Numbered from the stretch's first letter, positions 1 to 8,498 are shown. The stretch is 64,000 nt of DNA from Glaciimonas soli (GCF_009497155.1 NZ_WINI01000006.1:62001-126000), one strand, 5' to 3'. The notes: generated from the sequence alone by a model not told the origin. Made by a program: numbers and translations.

Positions 1-831
1 CATCCTCAGACGTTAGATCTTAATCTGAGCGAAAACTTGGCAAAAGGCGCCGGTGCCGCGATGGCGTTACAACGCTTTCGGCGCGTCGCGCTCCGCTATG
101 ACATGCGGTTTGGTGCAGAAAACGCGCAACGAGCCAAGCGACGTGCAACACCGATGATGCTCGATCTCAGTACATGCATCGACAACGAGGCGTTCGAGCG
201 AATATTACGGCGACATTCCAACCGGACTCTGCCCAAAATTCGTAAAGCACTGCGCCTGAACTATTCGGTCAGGCAGTTTGCGCTGCCCATGCATGTCTAT
301 GACCTGCACGAGGTTAAAATTTCGATGCCGATTCGCAGTGGCGGCCCCGTCGCGGCACGCTGGTTGCTCAAACCGGACGATCTCGCGACACCGGCACAAA
401 CGTCTGTTGCGGCAGATGTTCCTGAGTGTCCGACTCACTGGACAGTCTGGTGGGGCGTATTTCTGCCGGAGCCGGGGCACATGAATGGGGCTCTGCAAAC
501 GAATGAACGGCTGGTGGCCTATATTAAGTTGACGCGGTGTGGTGATGTAGTGCATTACCTCGATATCATGGGGCACAAAGATCACCTGGAAAATGGCGTA
601 ATGATGCTGGTTCATGCACACATCGTGGCATGGTTGCAACAGGCCGCGGAACCTTCGGCCGTCGGCGTAAAGGCCATCTGGTACGGTGCATTGGAACATG
701 GCGTACCCGGTCTCATCACCTGGAAAAAGCGGGCAGGGTTTGTTCCGGTGCGTGTCCGATTGCATCTCTCGGCGGATGCGGGCATAAGTGAACAAAAGCG
801 CCTCGTCGAAGAGGTTCTCGAAACTACTTAA
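1..831 (+). CDS. Hypothetical protein, 5'-truncated, possible GNAT/FemAB-like fold
   Basis: The reading frame is open to the left edge of the window, so the true start is probably outside; the first in-window start-like codon is a TTG at 37. I do not recognise the family firmly. A basic stretch (SNRTLPKIRKALRLNYSV, about residues 61-78 counted from that TTG) resembles the Arg/Lys-rich segment of GNAT and FemAB-like acyltransferases, and Trp-rich beta-strand-like segments follow (HWTVWWGVFLPEP, then a YIKL strand). No signal peptide or membrane segment is seen. It lies 40 bases upstream of the PEP-mutase family gene on the same strand and could share its transcript. The function assignment is a weak inference; the coding call rests on uninterrupted frame length and codon use. 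Confidence 0.6.
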   Translation, partial: HPQTLDLNLSENLAKGAGAAMALQRFRRVALRYDMRFGAENAQRAKRRATPMMLDLSTCIDNEAFERILRRHSNRTLPKIRKALRLNYSVRQFALPMHVYDLHEVKISMPIRSGGPVAARWLLKPDDLATPAQTSVAADVPECPTHWTVWWGVFLPEPGHMNGALQTNERLVAYIKLTRCGDVVHYLDIMGHKDHLENGVMMLVHAHIVAWLQQAAEPSAVGVKAIWYGALEHGVPGLITWKKRAGFVPVRVRLHLSADAGISEQKRLVEEVLETT

Positions 832-870
832 AACACAACAAATCCTTACCAACACCTACTGAGGAATGCC

Positions 871-1701
871 ATGGTAACCCAAGCAGAAAAAGCGTCGATC
901 TTTCAAGCATTACACCAACAACAAGGCGCTTTCATCATTCCCAATCCATGGGATCAAGGTAGCGCTCACCTTCTGGAAATTCTCGGCTTCAAAGCATTAG
1001 CAACGACCAGTGCCGGTTACGCCTTTACTCTGGGAAAAGCGGACGGCCAGGTGGGACGCGAACAAATGATGCGTCATCTTATCGAGCTCACTTCAGCGAC
1101 AACGCTGCCGGTCAGTGCTGACCTGGAGAATGGTTTCGGTGACGCCCCGGAATATGTCGCAGAAACGATCTTGCTTGCCGGGCAGTCTGGTGTCGTTGGG
1201 GGATCGATTGAGGACTCAACCGGACGAGCAGACGATCCTATATATACAATCGATGTGGCGGCGGAGCGCATACGCGCAGCGGCTGAGGCAGCCCGTTCTT
1301 TGCCATTTAAGTTCACGCTAACGGCAAGAGCAGAGAACTTCCTTGTCGGCAGAGCAGATCTCAAGGACACCATCAAGAGATTGCAAGCCTACCAAGATGC
1401 CGGTGCAGATGTGTTGTTTGCACCTGGCCTGAAAACCCGTGATGATATTGCGGCCGTGGTCAGCTCCGTCGACAGACCAGTTAACGTGATCATGGGCATG
1501 GCGGGCGTGAAACTGACTCTTGGCGACCTGGCCGATATCGGCGTGAAACGTGTAAGCACTGGCAGCTCATTGGCCCGCGTTGCTCTCGCTGCTTTCATCA
1601 AAGCTGCAAAAGAATTGCAAGATCAGGGTACCTTCAATTATGCTGACCTTGTGATTCCCTCGCCACAAATTAATGCGCTGTTTTCACAAAACACGAGGTA
1701 G
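871..1701 (+). CDS. Isocitrate lyase/PEP mutase family protein
   Basis: The 276-aa protein belongs to the PEP mutase/isocitrate lyase superfamily of TIM-barrel enzymes, which make or break C-C or C-P bonds next to a carboxylate using Mg2+. Seen: SADLENGFGD at residues 82-91 (the acidic metal-binding loop), GSIEDS at 111-116, and LTARAENFL further on, matching the strand ends that carry the active site. The Lys-Cys-Gly-His loop of true isocitrate lyase is absent, so it is not AceA. Family members include methylisocitrate lyase, oxaloacetate decarboxylase and phosphonate enzymes; the substrate cannot be chosen here. The start ATG has GAGGA upstream. The transglutaminase-like gene begins 2 bases after the stop, so the two are probably co-transcribed. 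Confidence 0.85.
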   Translation: MVTQAEKASIFQALHQQQGAFIIPNPWDQGSAHLLEILGFKALATTSAGYAFTLGKADGQVGREQMMRHLIELTSATTLPVSADLENGFGDAPEYVAETILLAGQSGVVGGSIEDSTGRADDPIYTIDVAAERIRAAAEAARSLPFKFTLTARAENFLVGRADLKDTIKRLQAYQDAGADVLFAPGLKTRDDIAAVVSSVDRPVNVIMGMAGVKLTLGDLADIGVKRVSTGSSLARVALAAFIKAAKELQDQGTFNYADLVIPSPQINALFSQNTR

Positions 1702-1703
1702 CC

Positions 1704-2282
1704 TTGAACCTGGAACCATTCATTCTTGCTAGTGATGTTATCAACTATGACCACCCGTCTGTCGCGAAATTAGCATTAGCATTAAAAGCCGAAACGCCGG
1801 AAGCGACAGCCAAGCGCTGCTTTGATTGGGTGCGAGACAATATTCAGCATTGCGTCGACTTTAAGCGGGAAGAAGTTCCTTATGTAGCTTCCGATGTGCT
1901 AACCATAGGAACCGGGTTTTGCACTGCCAAAAGCCATTTGTTAGTCGCTTTGTTGCGCGTCAATAAAATACCTGCTGGTTTCTGCTATCAGCGATTAACA
2001 CTGAATGGAGCTAACCCGCCTTATTGTTTGCACGGATTTGTTGCTGTGTGGCTGGACGGTTTTGGTTGGTACCGCTGCGATGCACGCGGTAATAAAGCAG
2101 GAATACATTGTGAATTTACCCCGGGAATTGAGAACCTTGCCTTTCCAGTGCAATATCCAGGCGAATGCATCTACCCTGTCGTTTTAGCGGAACCATGGCC
2201 AGAACTGATACAGGCAATGGATGAGCTAGAGAATACTTCTGCGTATCTTGTCGCGCCGATCGATTTGCCTCCACCACAATAA
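1704..2282 (+). CDS. Transglutaminase-like domain protein
   Basis: The 192-aa protein has a bacterial transglutaminase-like (papain-fold) core. The likely catalytic triad is visible: Cys73 in GTGFCTAKSHLL, His110 in YCLHGFVAVWL and Asp126 in WYRCDARGN. Such domains act as peptidases or amide-bond enzymes, and the natural substrate is usually unknown. There is no signal peptide, so a cytoplasmic location is likely. Translation appears to begin at a TTG at 1704, just downstream of a GAGG that overlaps the stop of the preceding gene; the next in-frame Met would remove the conserved N-terminal helix. Tight spacing suggests translational coupling to the PEP mutase family gene, but no shared pathway is obvious. 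Confidence 0.82.
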   Translation: MNLEPFILASDVINYDHPSVAKLALALKAETPEATAKRCFDWVRDNIQHCVDFKREEVPYVASDVLTIGTGFCTAKSHLLVALLRVNKIPAGFCYQRLTLNGANPPYCLHGFVAVWLDGFGWYRCDARGNKAGIHCEFTPGIENLAFPVQYPGECIYPVVLAEPWPELIQAMDELENTSAYLVAPIDLPPPQ

Positions 2283-2392
2283 AAAATTCTGAGTGCCCTC
2301 AACTTTTCACTTCAAAAATCTCTTACATATTTTCATTTCGATTAGCACGTCCATTTGCGAGCGCTAAGACTCGACGTGTTGGTTATGCAATG

Positions 2393-3025
2393 TCATGCCC
2401 GAATAGACGAAATAAACTGATCCAAAATCACGATGCTTTCCCCAAGCGCCTCACGCTCATTGAGCTCCCAACTTGGAAACTGGCCATCGATGTACATGCG
2501 CCCCAAACCGTAGACCAGTGCACGTGCGGCGATTTGATGTCGGCCTACATCTCCGGTTCTTAACAAACCTGCCGCAGCAGCCTGCTGCATCAACACCGTC
2601 ATTTTGGTGCGAATCACATCATTGCGCTGCCGAAGAGTTGAGCCCTCAAAATTAATGACAGCACGGGTTGAGATCACCTGAAAATGCGTGGGATTGGCAA
2701 ATACCCAGCGTAAAAAACCAACACCTATTGCACGAAACTGTAACAACGGATTTTCATCAGCGGCGGCTTGTAAGGACAAATTAATCTCCCCAGTCAACCG
2801 GTCAATCGCTTCCTCGGCTACCGCCGTCAGCAATGCAGTGCGTGTTGCAAAATGGCGAAACGGAGCGCCAGGGGAAACGCCTGTCATTTTGGCGACTTCC
2901 CTCACACTCACGGCATCCAGACCGCGTGCTTCGATTAGCTGCACTGCGGCTTCCAACAACGCTTTGCGAAGATCGCCATGATGGTAGCTGCGAGGCTCCT
3001 CTGAGAGAGAACGTTTATTTGTCAT
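2393..3025 (-). CDS. TetR/AcrR family transcriptional regulator
   Basis: This is a one-domain repressor of about 210 aa. The N-terminal helix-turn-helix is clear (REVAKMTGVSPGAPFRHF, the TetR signature in which Tyr-Arg/His-His-Phe closes the recognition helix), followed by an all-helical ligand-binding domain. I chose the start at 3025 (MTNKRS); a longer form from 3067 would run into the promoter. It is divergent from the small exported protein at 3142, and the 117-bp region between them holds a perfect 11-bp inverted repeat plus an extra half-site, consistent with auto-repression and control of the neighbour. The ligand is unknown. Confidence 0.88.
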   Translation of the reverse strand: MTNKRSLSEEPRSYHHGDLRKALLEAAVQLIEARGLDAVSVREVAKMTGVSPGAPFRHFATRTALLTAVAEEAIDRLTGEINLSLQAAADENPLLQFRAIGVGFLRWVFANPTHFQVISTRAVINFEGSTLRQRNDVIRTKMTVLMQQAAAAGLLRTGDVGRHQIAARALVYGLGRMYIDGQFPSWELNEREALGESIVILDQFISSIRA

Positions 3026-3093
3026 AGTAGGAAATTTTCGCGGCAGGTAAATGTAATCATTGCACACATTCTATGGAAGTCTCGCTATAATCG

Positions 3094-3118
3094 CAAATGT
3101 AATCATCGATTACATTTG
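3094..3118. promoter_or_regulatory. Operator palindrome for the divergent TetR regulator
   Basis: CAAATGTAATC (3094-3104) and GATTACATTTG (3108-3118) form a perfect 11-bp inverted repeat around a 3-bp spacer. Part of one arm, AAATGTAATCAT, recurs at 3049-3060, 46 bp away in direct orientation. The palindrome immediately follows a TATAAT hexamer (3086-3091) that would drive the plus-strand gene, so a bound repressor would cover its transcription start. Size, symmetry and position fit a TetR-family operator; the assignment to the adjacent regulator is inference. Confidence 0.75.
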
Positions 3119-3141
3119 TGCAATTCACTTTTGAGGACTTC

Positions 3142-3567
3142 ATGAAACTCCCATTACCGGTCTTGCGTTACCTTATCATTCCATTTTTCGTTCAAACGCT
3201 GAGCATCGCCCGCGCCGATGATCACGATGCTCACTCCCTGCCTGCGATATCAGCAGAACCTGCGGCACAATTGTTTGTTGATGCACCATTGCCCGGCCCA
3301 TTGGCAAAAGGCTTGGTGGTCGTACCGTTTCGCACCGAGCATGCGAAGATCGTTCCCGTATACGGCGAAGCCGCTACGCATGTAGTCCCACGCATCAGCC
3401 ATCTGCATATCACACTGGATCACGCATCCTGGCATTGGCTACAGACGAATGACGAACCCATCGTCATTCAGGGATTGTCACACGGACCGCATCAACTGAT
3501 GGTGGAGTTGGCAGACGCAAATCATCATCAGCTTGCGATGCAAACCGTGGGCTTTGCTATCCCCTGA
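3142..3567 (+). CDS. Small exported His-rich protein, DUF6130-like
   Basis: The 141-aa protein starts at ATG 3142 with GAGGA 5 bases upstream. The first ~25 residues form a signal peptide (MKLPLP..., hydrophobic core, cleavage near IARADDHD). The mature part is a compact beta-rich domain with many histidines: HSHxL-type segments such as SHLHITLDHASWHW and GLSHGPHQLMVELAD, which could bind a metal. From memory it resembles the uncharacterised DUF6130 family, without a known function. It is divergent from a TetR gene and its promoter overlaps the operator palindrome, so expression is probably inducible. A strong terminator follows at 3616. Periplasmic location is inferred from the signal peptide. 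Confidence 0.72.
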   Translation: MKLPLPVLRYLIIPFFVQTLSIARADDHDAHSLPAISAEPAAQLFVDAPLPGPLAKGLVVVPFRTEHAKIVPVYGEAATHVVPRISHLHITLDHASWHWLQTNDEPIVIQGLSHGPHQLMVELADANHHQLAMQTVGFAIP

Positions 3568-3901
3568 CTCCAGTTGAGTGGTCGCTCATTTTGAATTCGA
3601 AGGCATGTTGCAGATAAAAAATGGGCATCTCAAATAGGTGCCCATTTTTATTGACGAGGAAAATAAAACGGCGCTGTTTTCATTGCTTTTTAGACACTGA
3701 AAAAATCTCAATACCGGACAACGCATCACCAAATATGATGAATAAAAATTTAAAATCATCTGAAAATGTGCTTTTTTTATGCCCTTCACTCTATAAATTC
3801 CCCTCAGCATAGAAACATAAAAGTAGAATCTCTCACACATACCAAAAGCAAGACTTACAAGATATTTCCTGGCATCGAGCTATGCCTGCATACGGAGACG
3901 A
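3568..3901. other. Intergenic region without a convincing gene
   Basis: 334 bases between the exported protein and the cupin gene. It begins with the terminator at 3616-3649; the remainder is AT-rich with only short overlapping frames on both strands that lack ribosome-binding sites and recognisable protein features. A promoter for the cupin gene is presumably here but no confident -35/-10 pair stands out. Confidence 0.6.
3616..3649 (+). terminator. Rho-independent terminator
   Basis: Arms AAAAAATGGGCATCT and AGGTGCCCATTTTT pair over about 14 bp with one G-T wobble around the loop CAAAT, and the right arm ends in a T-run. It lies 49 bases after the stop of the DUF6130-like gene. The A-run on the left also makes it usable from the other strand. 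Confidence 0.85.
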
Positions 3902-4417
3902 ATGACTATGACACGACCAGAGTGCATCAAACATTGGCAAGAAATTCAAAGTGAGGACAACGCTAGCTACCCCAACAGTTCAGAACTGTTGGCGATCAGC
4001 TCGCGGTTCGGCAAAGTCTTTGGCCTGACGCGCTTAGGTATCCATCATCAGGTATTGCCACCAGGTCGGCGTACGTCGTGGCCGCATGCTGAGAAAACGG
4101 AAGAGGAATTTGTCTACGTAATTGACGGGACGCCAGACGCCTGGATTGATGGCGCTTTGCACAGACTGGCTCCCGGCGACGGCGTTGGCTTCCCGCCTGG
4201 TACCGGCATCACACATACCTTCATCAATAATACCGACTCGGACGTGCGTTTGTTGGTAGTGGGCGAACATCGTTCGGACAATCAGTTCTGCTACCCACTG
4301 CATCCCAAAAGGAATGCAGAAGTCGGTGAATCATATTGGAACGACGCCCCCGCTGCTTCGCTTGCTGGACATGATGGCTTGCCCGATGCGCTGCGCAAAT
4401 CGAATGGGCCATTCTAA
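3902..4417 (+). CDS. Cupin-domain protein
   Basis: The 171-aa soluble protein contains a single cupin beta-barrel. Motif 1 is seen as GRRTSWPHAEKTEEEFVYV (His and Glu metal ligands, about residues 55-73) and motif 2 as PGDGVGFPPGTGITHTFIN (about 93-111). Cupins are enzymes or sugar/acid-binding proteins, often with Fe, Mn or Zn, so the reaction cannot be named. The start could be ATG 3902 or 3908; both give the same protein within two residues. The patatin-like gene starts at a GTG 2 bases after the stop, so the pair may be co-transcribed although no functional link is evident. Confidence 0.8.
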   Translation: MTMTRPECIKHWQEIQSEDNASYPNSSELLAISSRFGKVFGLTRLGIHHQVLPPGRRTSWPHAEKTEEEFVYVIDGTPDAWIDGALHRLAPGDGVGFPPGTGITHTFINNTDSDVRLLVVGEHRSDNQFCYPLHPKRNAEVGESYWNDAPAASLAGHDGLPDALRKSNGPF

Positions 4418-4419
4418 AC

Positions 4420-6783
4420 GTGCGCCGTCATCTGCAATTTGCTCCATCACGCAATAAATTCCGCAACAAGCGTGTTAAATCATTTTCTGCGAGTTTGACG
4501 TTCGTTATATTGGCTGCATTGTTCAGTCACTCGGCATCCGCGCAAGAAGCAACGCAGAGCATCGCACCTTTTCCGGCAACTGGAAAACCTCGCCCACGCA
4601 TCGGCTTGGTGCTTTCTGGCGGCGGTGCGCGCGGCTACGCGCATTTGGGCGTATTGAAAGTATTGGAAGAACTGCATGTTCCAGTCGACTACATTGCTGG
4701 CACCAGCATGGGTGCGGTAGTAGGCGGGCTTTATGCCAGTGGCTTATCCGCCAATAATCTGGAAACCAAATTAAATAAAACCAACCTTAGTGATATTGCT
4801 TTTGATCGCAATGAACGTCAGCAATTAACTGAGTCACAACGCGAGGACAACTATCAATATCCGATTGGTTTGAATGCCGGATATGGTGACGGAAAACTTA
4901 AAATACCAGCGGGTCTGGTGCAAGGCAATCGCTTGTTGGCATTGATGCAAAATTGGACTCCGCAATTGCCAGGCAATATCAATTTTGACGATTTACCGAT
5001 CCCCTTTCGTGCGGTCGCAACCGATCTTGGTACTGGTGAAGAAGTGGTATTAACACACGGTTCTTTACCGCGCGCGATTCGTTCCAGCATGGCCGTACCG
5101 GGCTTATTTGCACCATATGAACTGGATGGCCGAACTCTGGTCGATGGTGGACTGGTCAGTAATTTACCGGTTCAGCAAGCGCGCGACATGGGTGCGGACA
5201 TCATCATTGCCGTGAATATTTCGACACCATTGGAAGACGCGGCGAACCTGGAATCAGCAACCTCGGTAGCACAACAAATGATTACCATTTTGCTGCGTCA
5301 AAATGTCAAAGCACAACTAGCCTTGTTGAAACCTGATGATGTGCTGATTGAGCCCGATTTAGGGGATATTTCCGTTACCGATTTTGCGCGCGGTAAAGAT
5401 GGCGTCGCAGCGGGTGAAAAAGCGGCGCAACAAATGACCGAGAAATTGCGCGCATTCTCTTTATCACCTGACCAGTGGCAAGCTTATTTGAAGGCTAAGC
5501 AACCTACCAGACTTGCTGGAAAATTATTAACAGCAGAAACGCGCATTGATACCATCGACATCACCGCCAAAGGCAGAGTCCCGGCGCGCGTCGTGCAACA
5601 GCAACTGGATGTGCATGTTGGCGATCGTTATGATGTGGATACTCTCAATCAGGATTTGGCGCGACTATCGACCAATGGTGATTTTAAAAGTGTGACACAA
5701 GAATTGGTCAGTGAGAATGGCAACAACATCCTGAAAGTCAATGCCGAAGAAAAATCGTGGGGCCCACAATTTCTCTTATTCGGATTTGGCATGTCCAGCG
5801 GCTTTGATGCACACGGCGACTTCAATTTGCAGGTTGGCCACCGCTTCCCGTGGATCACCGCCAGCGGGTTGGAGTGGCGTAACGATGTGATACTCGGTAC
5901 CTCCCAGATAAAGTTGCATAGCGAATTACGACAACCAATATGGGACACCGTCGGTGTATATCTTGCTCCCTATGTTGAGTATGGGCGCCGCCGTTCTGAT
6001 ATCTACCTTGACGATAGCAGCCCCGGTGCCGACACTTTGCCTATTACCGCATATCAATTGGACACCTCCATCGTCGGCGCAGATATCGGTGTTCCGATAG
6101 GACGATTGGGCGAATTCCGTGCAGGGATCAATTATCGTTGGTTCCATGGCTCACCTGCTTATAATGTGTCTTACCTGCAACTCGAAGACTCAGGTAACGT
6201 TCGCATTAATCAGGCAACGGCTCATGCCGCAATAACCATAGATCAGTTGGACGACCCGTTATTTCCTCGCAAAGGTTATTACTTGTATGCGAACACCGAT
6301 CTGGCATTATCCAAGACAGACAATCCATATAACCAAGTCAGCGTAAAGGGATTGTGGGCAACCAGTTATGGATCACACACGTTCAACATTGCGCTGGAAG
6401 GTTCCGGCGTTTATGGAGAAAGCGGCAGCAATCCGAACAGTTTCGGCACCGACGGTTTAGGATTTACGTTAGGCGGTTTCCAGCATTTGTCGGCGTATGC
6501 CACCAATCAATTCACTGGTGATTACCTACTATATGCGCGGATGACCTATCTGAATAACTTACGGAAATTTACCCTGCCCGGCTTTACCAGTACGGTGTTA
6601 GGCAGCAGTCTGGAAATTGGTGATACCTGGATAGAACGCAACGATTTTGGTCACGGGCCGTACAAGAAAAGTGTCAGCCTGTTTTTGGGCGGAAATAGCT
6701 TGATTGGGCCACTCTATTTCGGCTTCGCCATGGCACCACAAGGCGTATGGAATGCATATCTGCAATTGGGTCGAGTGTTTTAA
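4420..6783 (+). CDS. PlpD-like patatin phospholipase fused to POTRA and beta-barrel (type Vd)
   Basis: The 787-aa protein has a signal peptide (about residues 20-42, ending SASAQE) and a patatin domain (about 58-260). The oxyanion loop GGGARG is at 67-72, the nucleophile elbow GTSMG at 94-98 (Ser96), and the catalytic Asp is in VDGG at 241-244. A single POTRA-like segment follows (about 375-450), then a 16-strand-type BamA/FhaC-family barrel to the C-terminal Phe (YLQLGRVF). This is the architecture of type Vd autotransporters such as Pseudomonas PlpD, in which the barrel exports a lipase. All catalytic residues are present, so an active phospholipase A is expected at the cell surface or released. 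The GTG start at 4420 is the least certain part; the N-terminal basic stretch is long for a signal peptide. Confidence 0.88.
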   Translation: MRRHLQFAPSRNKFRNKRVKSFSASLTFVILAALFSHSASAQEATQSIAPFPATGKPRPRIGLVLSGGGARGYAHLGVLKVLEELHVPVDYIAGTSMGAVVGGLYASGLSANNLETKLNKTNLSDIAFDRNERQQLTESQREDNYQYPIGLNAGYGDGKLKIPAGLVQGNRLLALMQNWTPQLPGNINFDDLPIPFRAVATDLGTGEEVVLTHGSLPRAIRSSMAVPGLFAPYELDGRTLVDGGLVSNLPVQQARDMGADIIIAVNISTPLEDAANLESATSVAQQMITILLRQNVKAQLALLKPDDVLIEPDLGDISVTDFARGKDGVAAGEKAAQQMTEKLRAFSLSPDQWQAYLKAKQPTRLAGKLLTAETRIDTIDITAKGRVPARVVQQQLDVHVGDRYDVDTLNQDLARLSTNGDFKSVTQELVSENGNNILKVNAEEKSWGPQFLLFGFGMSSGFDAHGDFNLQVGHRFPWITASGLEWRNDVILGTSQIKLHSELRQPIWDTVGVYLAPYVEYGRRRSDIYLDDSSPGADTLPITAYQLDTSIVGADIGVPIGRLGEFRAGINYRWFHGSPAYNVSYLQLEDSGNVRINQATAHAAITIDQLDDPLFPRKGYYLYANTDLALSKTDNPYNQVSVKGLWATSYGSHTFNIALEGSGVYGESGSNPNSFGTDGLGFTLGGFQHLSAYATNQFTGDYLLYARMTYLNNLRKFTLPGFTSTVLGSSLEIGDTWIERNDFGHGPYKKSVSLFLGGNSLIGPLYFGFAMAPQGVWNAYLQLGRVF

Positions 6784-6890
6784 CAGGACTCGCGCAAATT
6801 CATGCATTCAGCTCCCCTCGCTCGCGGGAAAGAGACTGGAAGAAAAGGAACACTCGACGTATTTCGCGGATGTGCTCCTCTTATTTCAAG

Positions 6891-6914
6891 CTCTCTCCCG
6901 CAAGTTGGAGAGAG
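6891..6914. repeat. Small hairpin between convergent genes
   Basis: CTCTCTCC and GGAGAGAG form an 8-bp perfect stem with an 8-base loop in the 145-bp gap between the patatin gene and dapA, which converge. There is no good T-run on either side, so it is a weak terminator candidate at best and may be a degenerate repeat; a second pyrimidine/purine-rich stretch sits at 6812-6840. Confidence 0.4.
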
Positions 6915-6928
6915 AGGGGGACTGATCT

Positions 6929-7891
6929 TTACGCAGACATCAATTTTTTCGACGGTAGCTTCAGTGTATCCGCCAACCCTGGAATCTCAGGTACTAATTG
7001 TGGATATCTCGACAAATGCATAGTCTGTTCCAGTGCAATTGCCAAACGACGTTGTCCACCTTCGGACATCGGTGTCATCGGCAAACGCAACGTATTGCAT
7101 AAACGGTTTTGCAAGGCTAACGCCGCTTTGACTGGCGCTGGATTTGGTTCTGAAAACAGAATACGAATCAACGGTAAAAGATTGTCGAAAATCGCCCGTG
7201 CCTGCGCCACTTCGCCGGCTCGCATCAAGGCATATAAACGCACATAAAGATCAGGCCGAATATGGGCCGCAGCCGAGATCGCACCGTGACCACCCAATAA
7301 CAGTGTTGGCAAAATTAAAGTGTCGTCGCCGCATAAAACCTGCAACTCCGTGTTGTGCACCAACTCCGTCAGTTGCAATACGTCGCCACCGCTTTCTTTA
7401 ATCGCGACGAACTGTGGGTTTTTCGCCAGTAATTCCACCGTTCCCAACGTGATGTTGACGCCGGTTCGACCGGGAATGTTATAAATAATAATCGGATGAT
7501 CCGTCTCAGCAGCGATAGCCTGAAAATGGCGCACAATGCCGACCTGCGCAGGTTTCACATAAGCTGGTGCGGATATCAACAAACCAGCAAGATCATAACA
7601 ATTAAATCGCGCCGCCTTGGCGGCCACCGCTCGCGTGTCATTACCGGCAATTCCCATCACAACAGGACAACGACCATCCACCGCTTCAATCACTGCTTCT
7701 AGCAATGTGGTTTGCTCTTCCTCCGACAACGTAGCCGCTTCACCAGTGGTACCGCCCACCACTAAACCGTGCACACCGTTTTCTACCATGTGATCGGCCA
7801 ATTTTTGCGCGGCATCCACGTCAATATGTTGATCCTGCGACTGTGCAAACGGTGTGACTAAAGGAACCCAAATACCTTCAAAGATAGACAT
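6929..7891 (-). CDS. dapA: 4-hydroxy-tetrahydrodipicolinate synthase
   Basis: DapA condenses pyruvate with aspartate semialdehyde, the first committed step to lysine and meso-diaminopimelate. The start at 7891 (MSIFEGIWVPLVTPF) gives 320 aa; a longer frame exists but lacks family similarity. Visible active-site elements: GGTTGE at 46-51, YNIPGRTG at 137-144 (Tyr137 and substrate-binding Arg142) and IKESGGD at 164-170 with the Schiff-base Lys165. The C-terminal segment FSEPNPAPVKAALAL is also typical of DapA. It is somewhat longer than the usual 290-300 aa, with the extra length at the C-terminus. The bamC gene that often follows dapA in betaproteobacteria is not here, so this could be a second, paralogous copy. 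Confidence 0.88.
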   Translation of the reverse strand: MSIFEGIWVPLVTPFAQSQDQHIDVDAAQKLADHMVENGVHGLVVGGTTGEAATLSEEEQTTLLEAVIEAVDGRCPVVMGIAGNDTRAVAAKAARFNCYDLAGLLISAPAYVKPAQVGIVRHFQAIAAETDHPIIIYNIPGRTGVNITLGTVELLAKNPQFVAIKESGGDVLQLTELVHNTELQVLCGDDTLILPTLLLGGHGAISAAAHIRPDLYVRLYALMRAGEVAQARAIFDNLLPLIRILFSEPNPAPVKAALALQNRLCNTLRLPMTPMSEGGQRRLAIALEQTMHLSRYPQLVPEIPGLADTLKLPSKKLMSA

Positions 7892-7942
7892 GATTTTCTC
7901 GCTTAGTTTAATAGCTGGAAATGCGTTGAAAATTAGACTCAC

Positions 7943-8239
7943 TTAACATGGCTTAATCTTGCCAAATTCTGCACTCGGTAAATTTTGCATTACCGAAATC
8001 ATCAACTGATTAACGGCAGAGGTGCTGAGCCCTAACCAAACCCGCATACGAGTAGCATGTGCCATCGGTTGAATGCGGATGAATGTCACCACACCACCGG
8101 CCATGACTAAACGTCGCAATTGCGTGACGCACTCGGTGCTAATCGTCAAATCCATAATGCATGCTTTTGCAACGTGTTGCTGTGCTTGCACAGATGGCAA
8201 GAATGAAAAATTCGATGCCTGAAACTGATTCGCTCTCAT
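7943..8239 (-). CDS. Hypothetical protein, 98 aa
   Basis: This small open frame lies just upstream of dapA on the same strand and ends 51 bases before it. It has no signal peptide or membrane segment and I recognise no family. The central part (TQLRRLVMAGGVVTFIRIQ) looks like helix-then-strand, and the composition is that of a folded protein. No strong Shine-Dalgarno sequence is visible before the ATG at 8239. The next open frame on this strand is distant. It may share a promoter with dapA in the region upstream of 8239. A real gene is likelier than not, with function unknown. Confidence 0.5.
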   Translation of the reverse strand: MRANQFQASNFSFLPSVQAQQHVAKACIMDLTISTECVTQLRRLVMAGGVVTFIRIQPMAHATRMRVWLGLSTSAVNQLMISVMQNLPSAEFGKIKPC

Positions 8240-8385
8240 CTATAACTTTCGTCGTTACGATGGAATCAAGATTAATGGATCGCTCGTAAAGATGGTCTAA
8301 AAATATTGCGTTGCAATGTAAACATGTCGTAAAAAAACAAAGTCCATTTTTACAGCACAGGATGTATTCATAAAAGGCGATTAAA

Positions 8386-8414
8386 TTGACACAATCACGC
8401 CCCTGTTAGAAAAT
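8386..8414 (+). promoter_or_regulatory. Sigma-70-type promoter candidate for the structured leader
   Basis: TTGACA at 8386-8391 is a perfect -35 hexamer; GAAAAT at 8409-8414 lies at 17-bp spacing and matches 4 of 6 bases of TATAAT. Transcription would begin near 8421 and run into the structured region at 8461-8596. Confidence 0.5.
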
Positions 8415-8462
8415 TCGCCATCGTCGATTTTGACTAACCCATTTTTATAGGAAAGGAACGGC

Positions 8463-8498
8463 ATGCCACGTACGGCTATCAACTCCAGAAAGTCATAG
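8463..8498 (+). CDS. Possible 11-aa leader peptide
   Basis: ATG at 8463 is preceded by a purine-rich Shine-Dalgarno-like stretch (GGAAAGGA at 8450-8457) and runs for 11 codons (MPRTAINSRKS) to TAG. It sits inside the first paired element of the structured leader, so translation would open the GGCTAT/ATAGCC stem. No run of one amino acid type is present, so it is not a classical amino-acid attenuator. It is supported only by position and ribosome-binding site. Confidence 0.3.
   Translation: MPRTAINSRKS

Noticed and set aside
205-855. Long minus-strand open frame (216 codons) opposite the first gene
   Set aside because: It lies wholly antisense to a frame with better codon use, has no ribosome-binding site and shows Cys/His/Arg-rich composition typical of shadow frames.
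871-1701. Identification as isocitrate lyase AceA
   Set aside because: The protein is too short and lacks the KKCGH catalytic loop; only the superfamily assignment is supported.
3586-3954. Short frames on both strands between the exported protein and the cupin gene
   Set aside because: They overlap one another and the terminator, lack ribosome-binding sites and show no recognisable protein features.
6747-7247. Plus-strand frame of 166 codons running from the patatin end into dapA
   Set aside because: It overlaps the 3' ends of two well-supported genes, and its translation has no family character.
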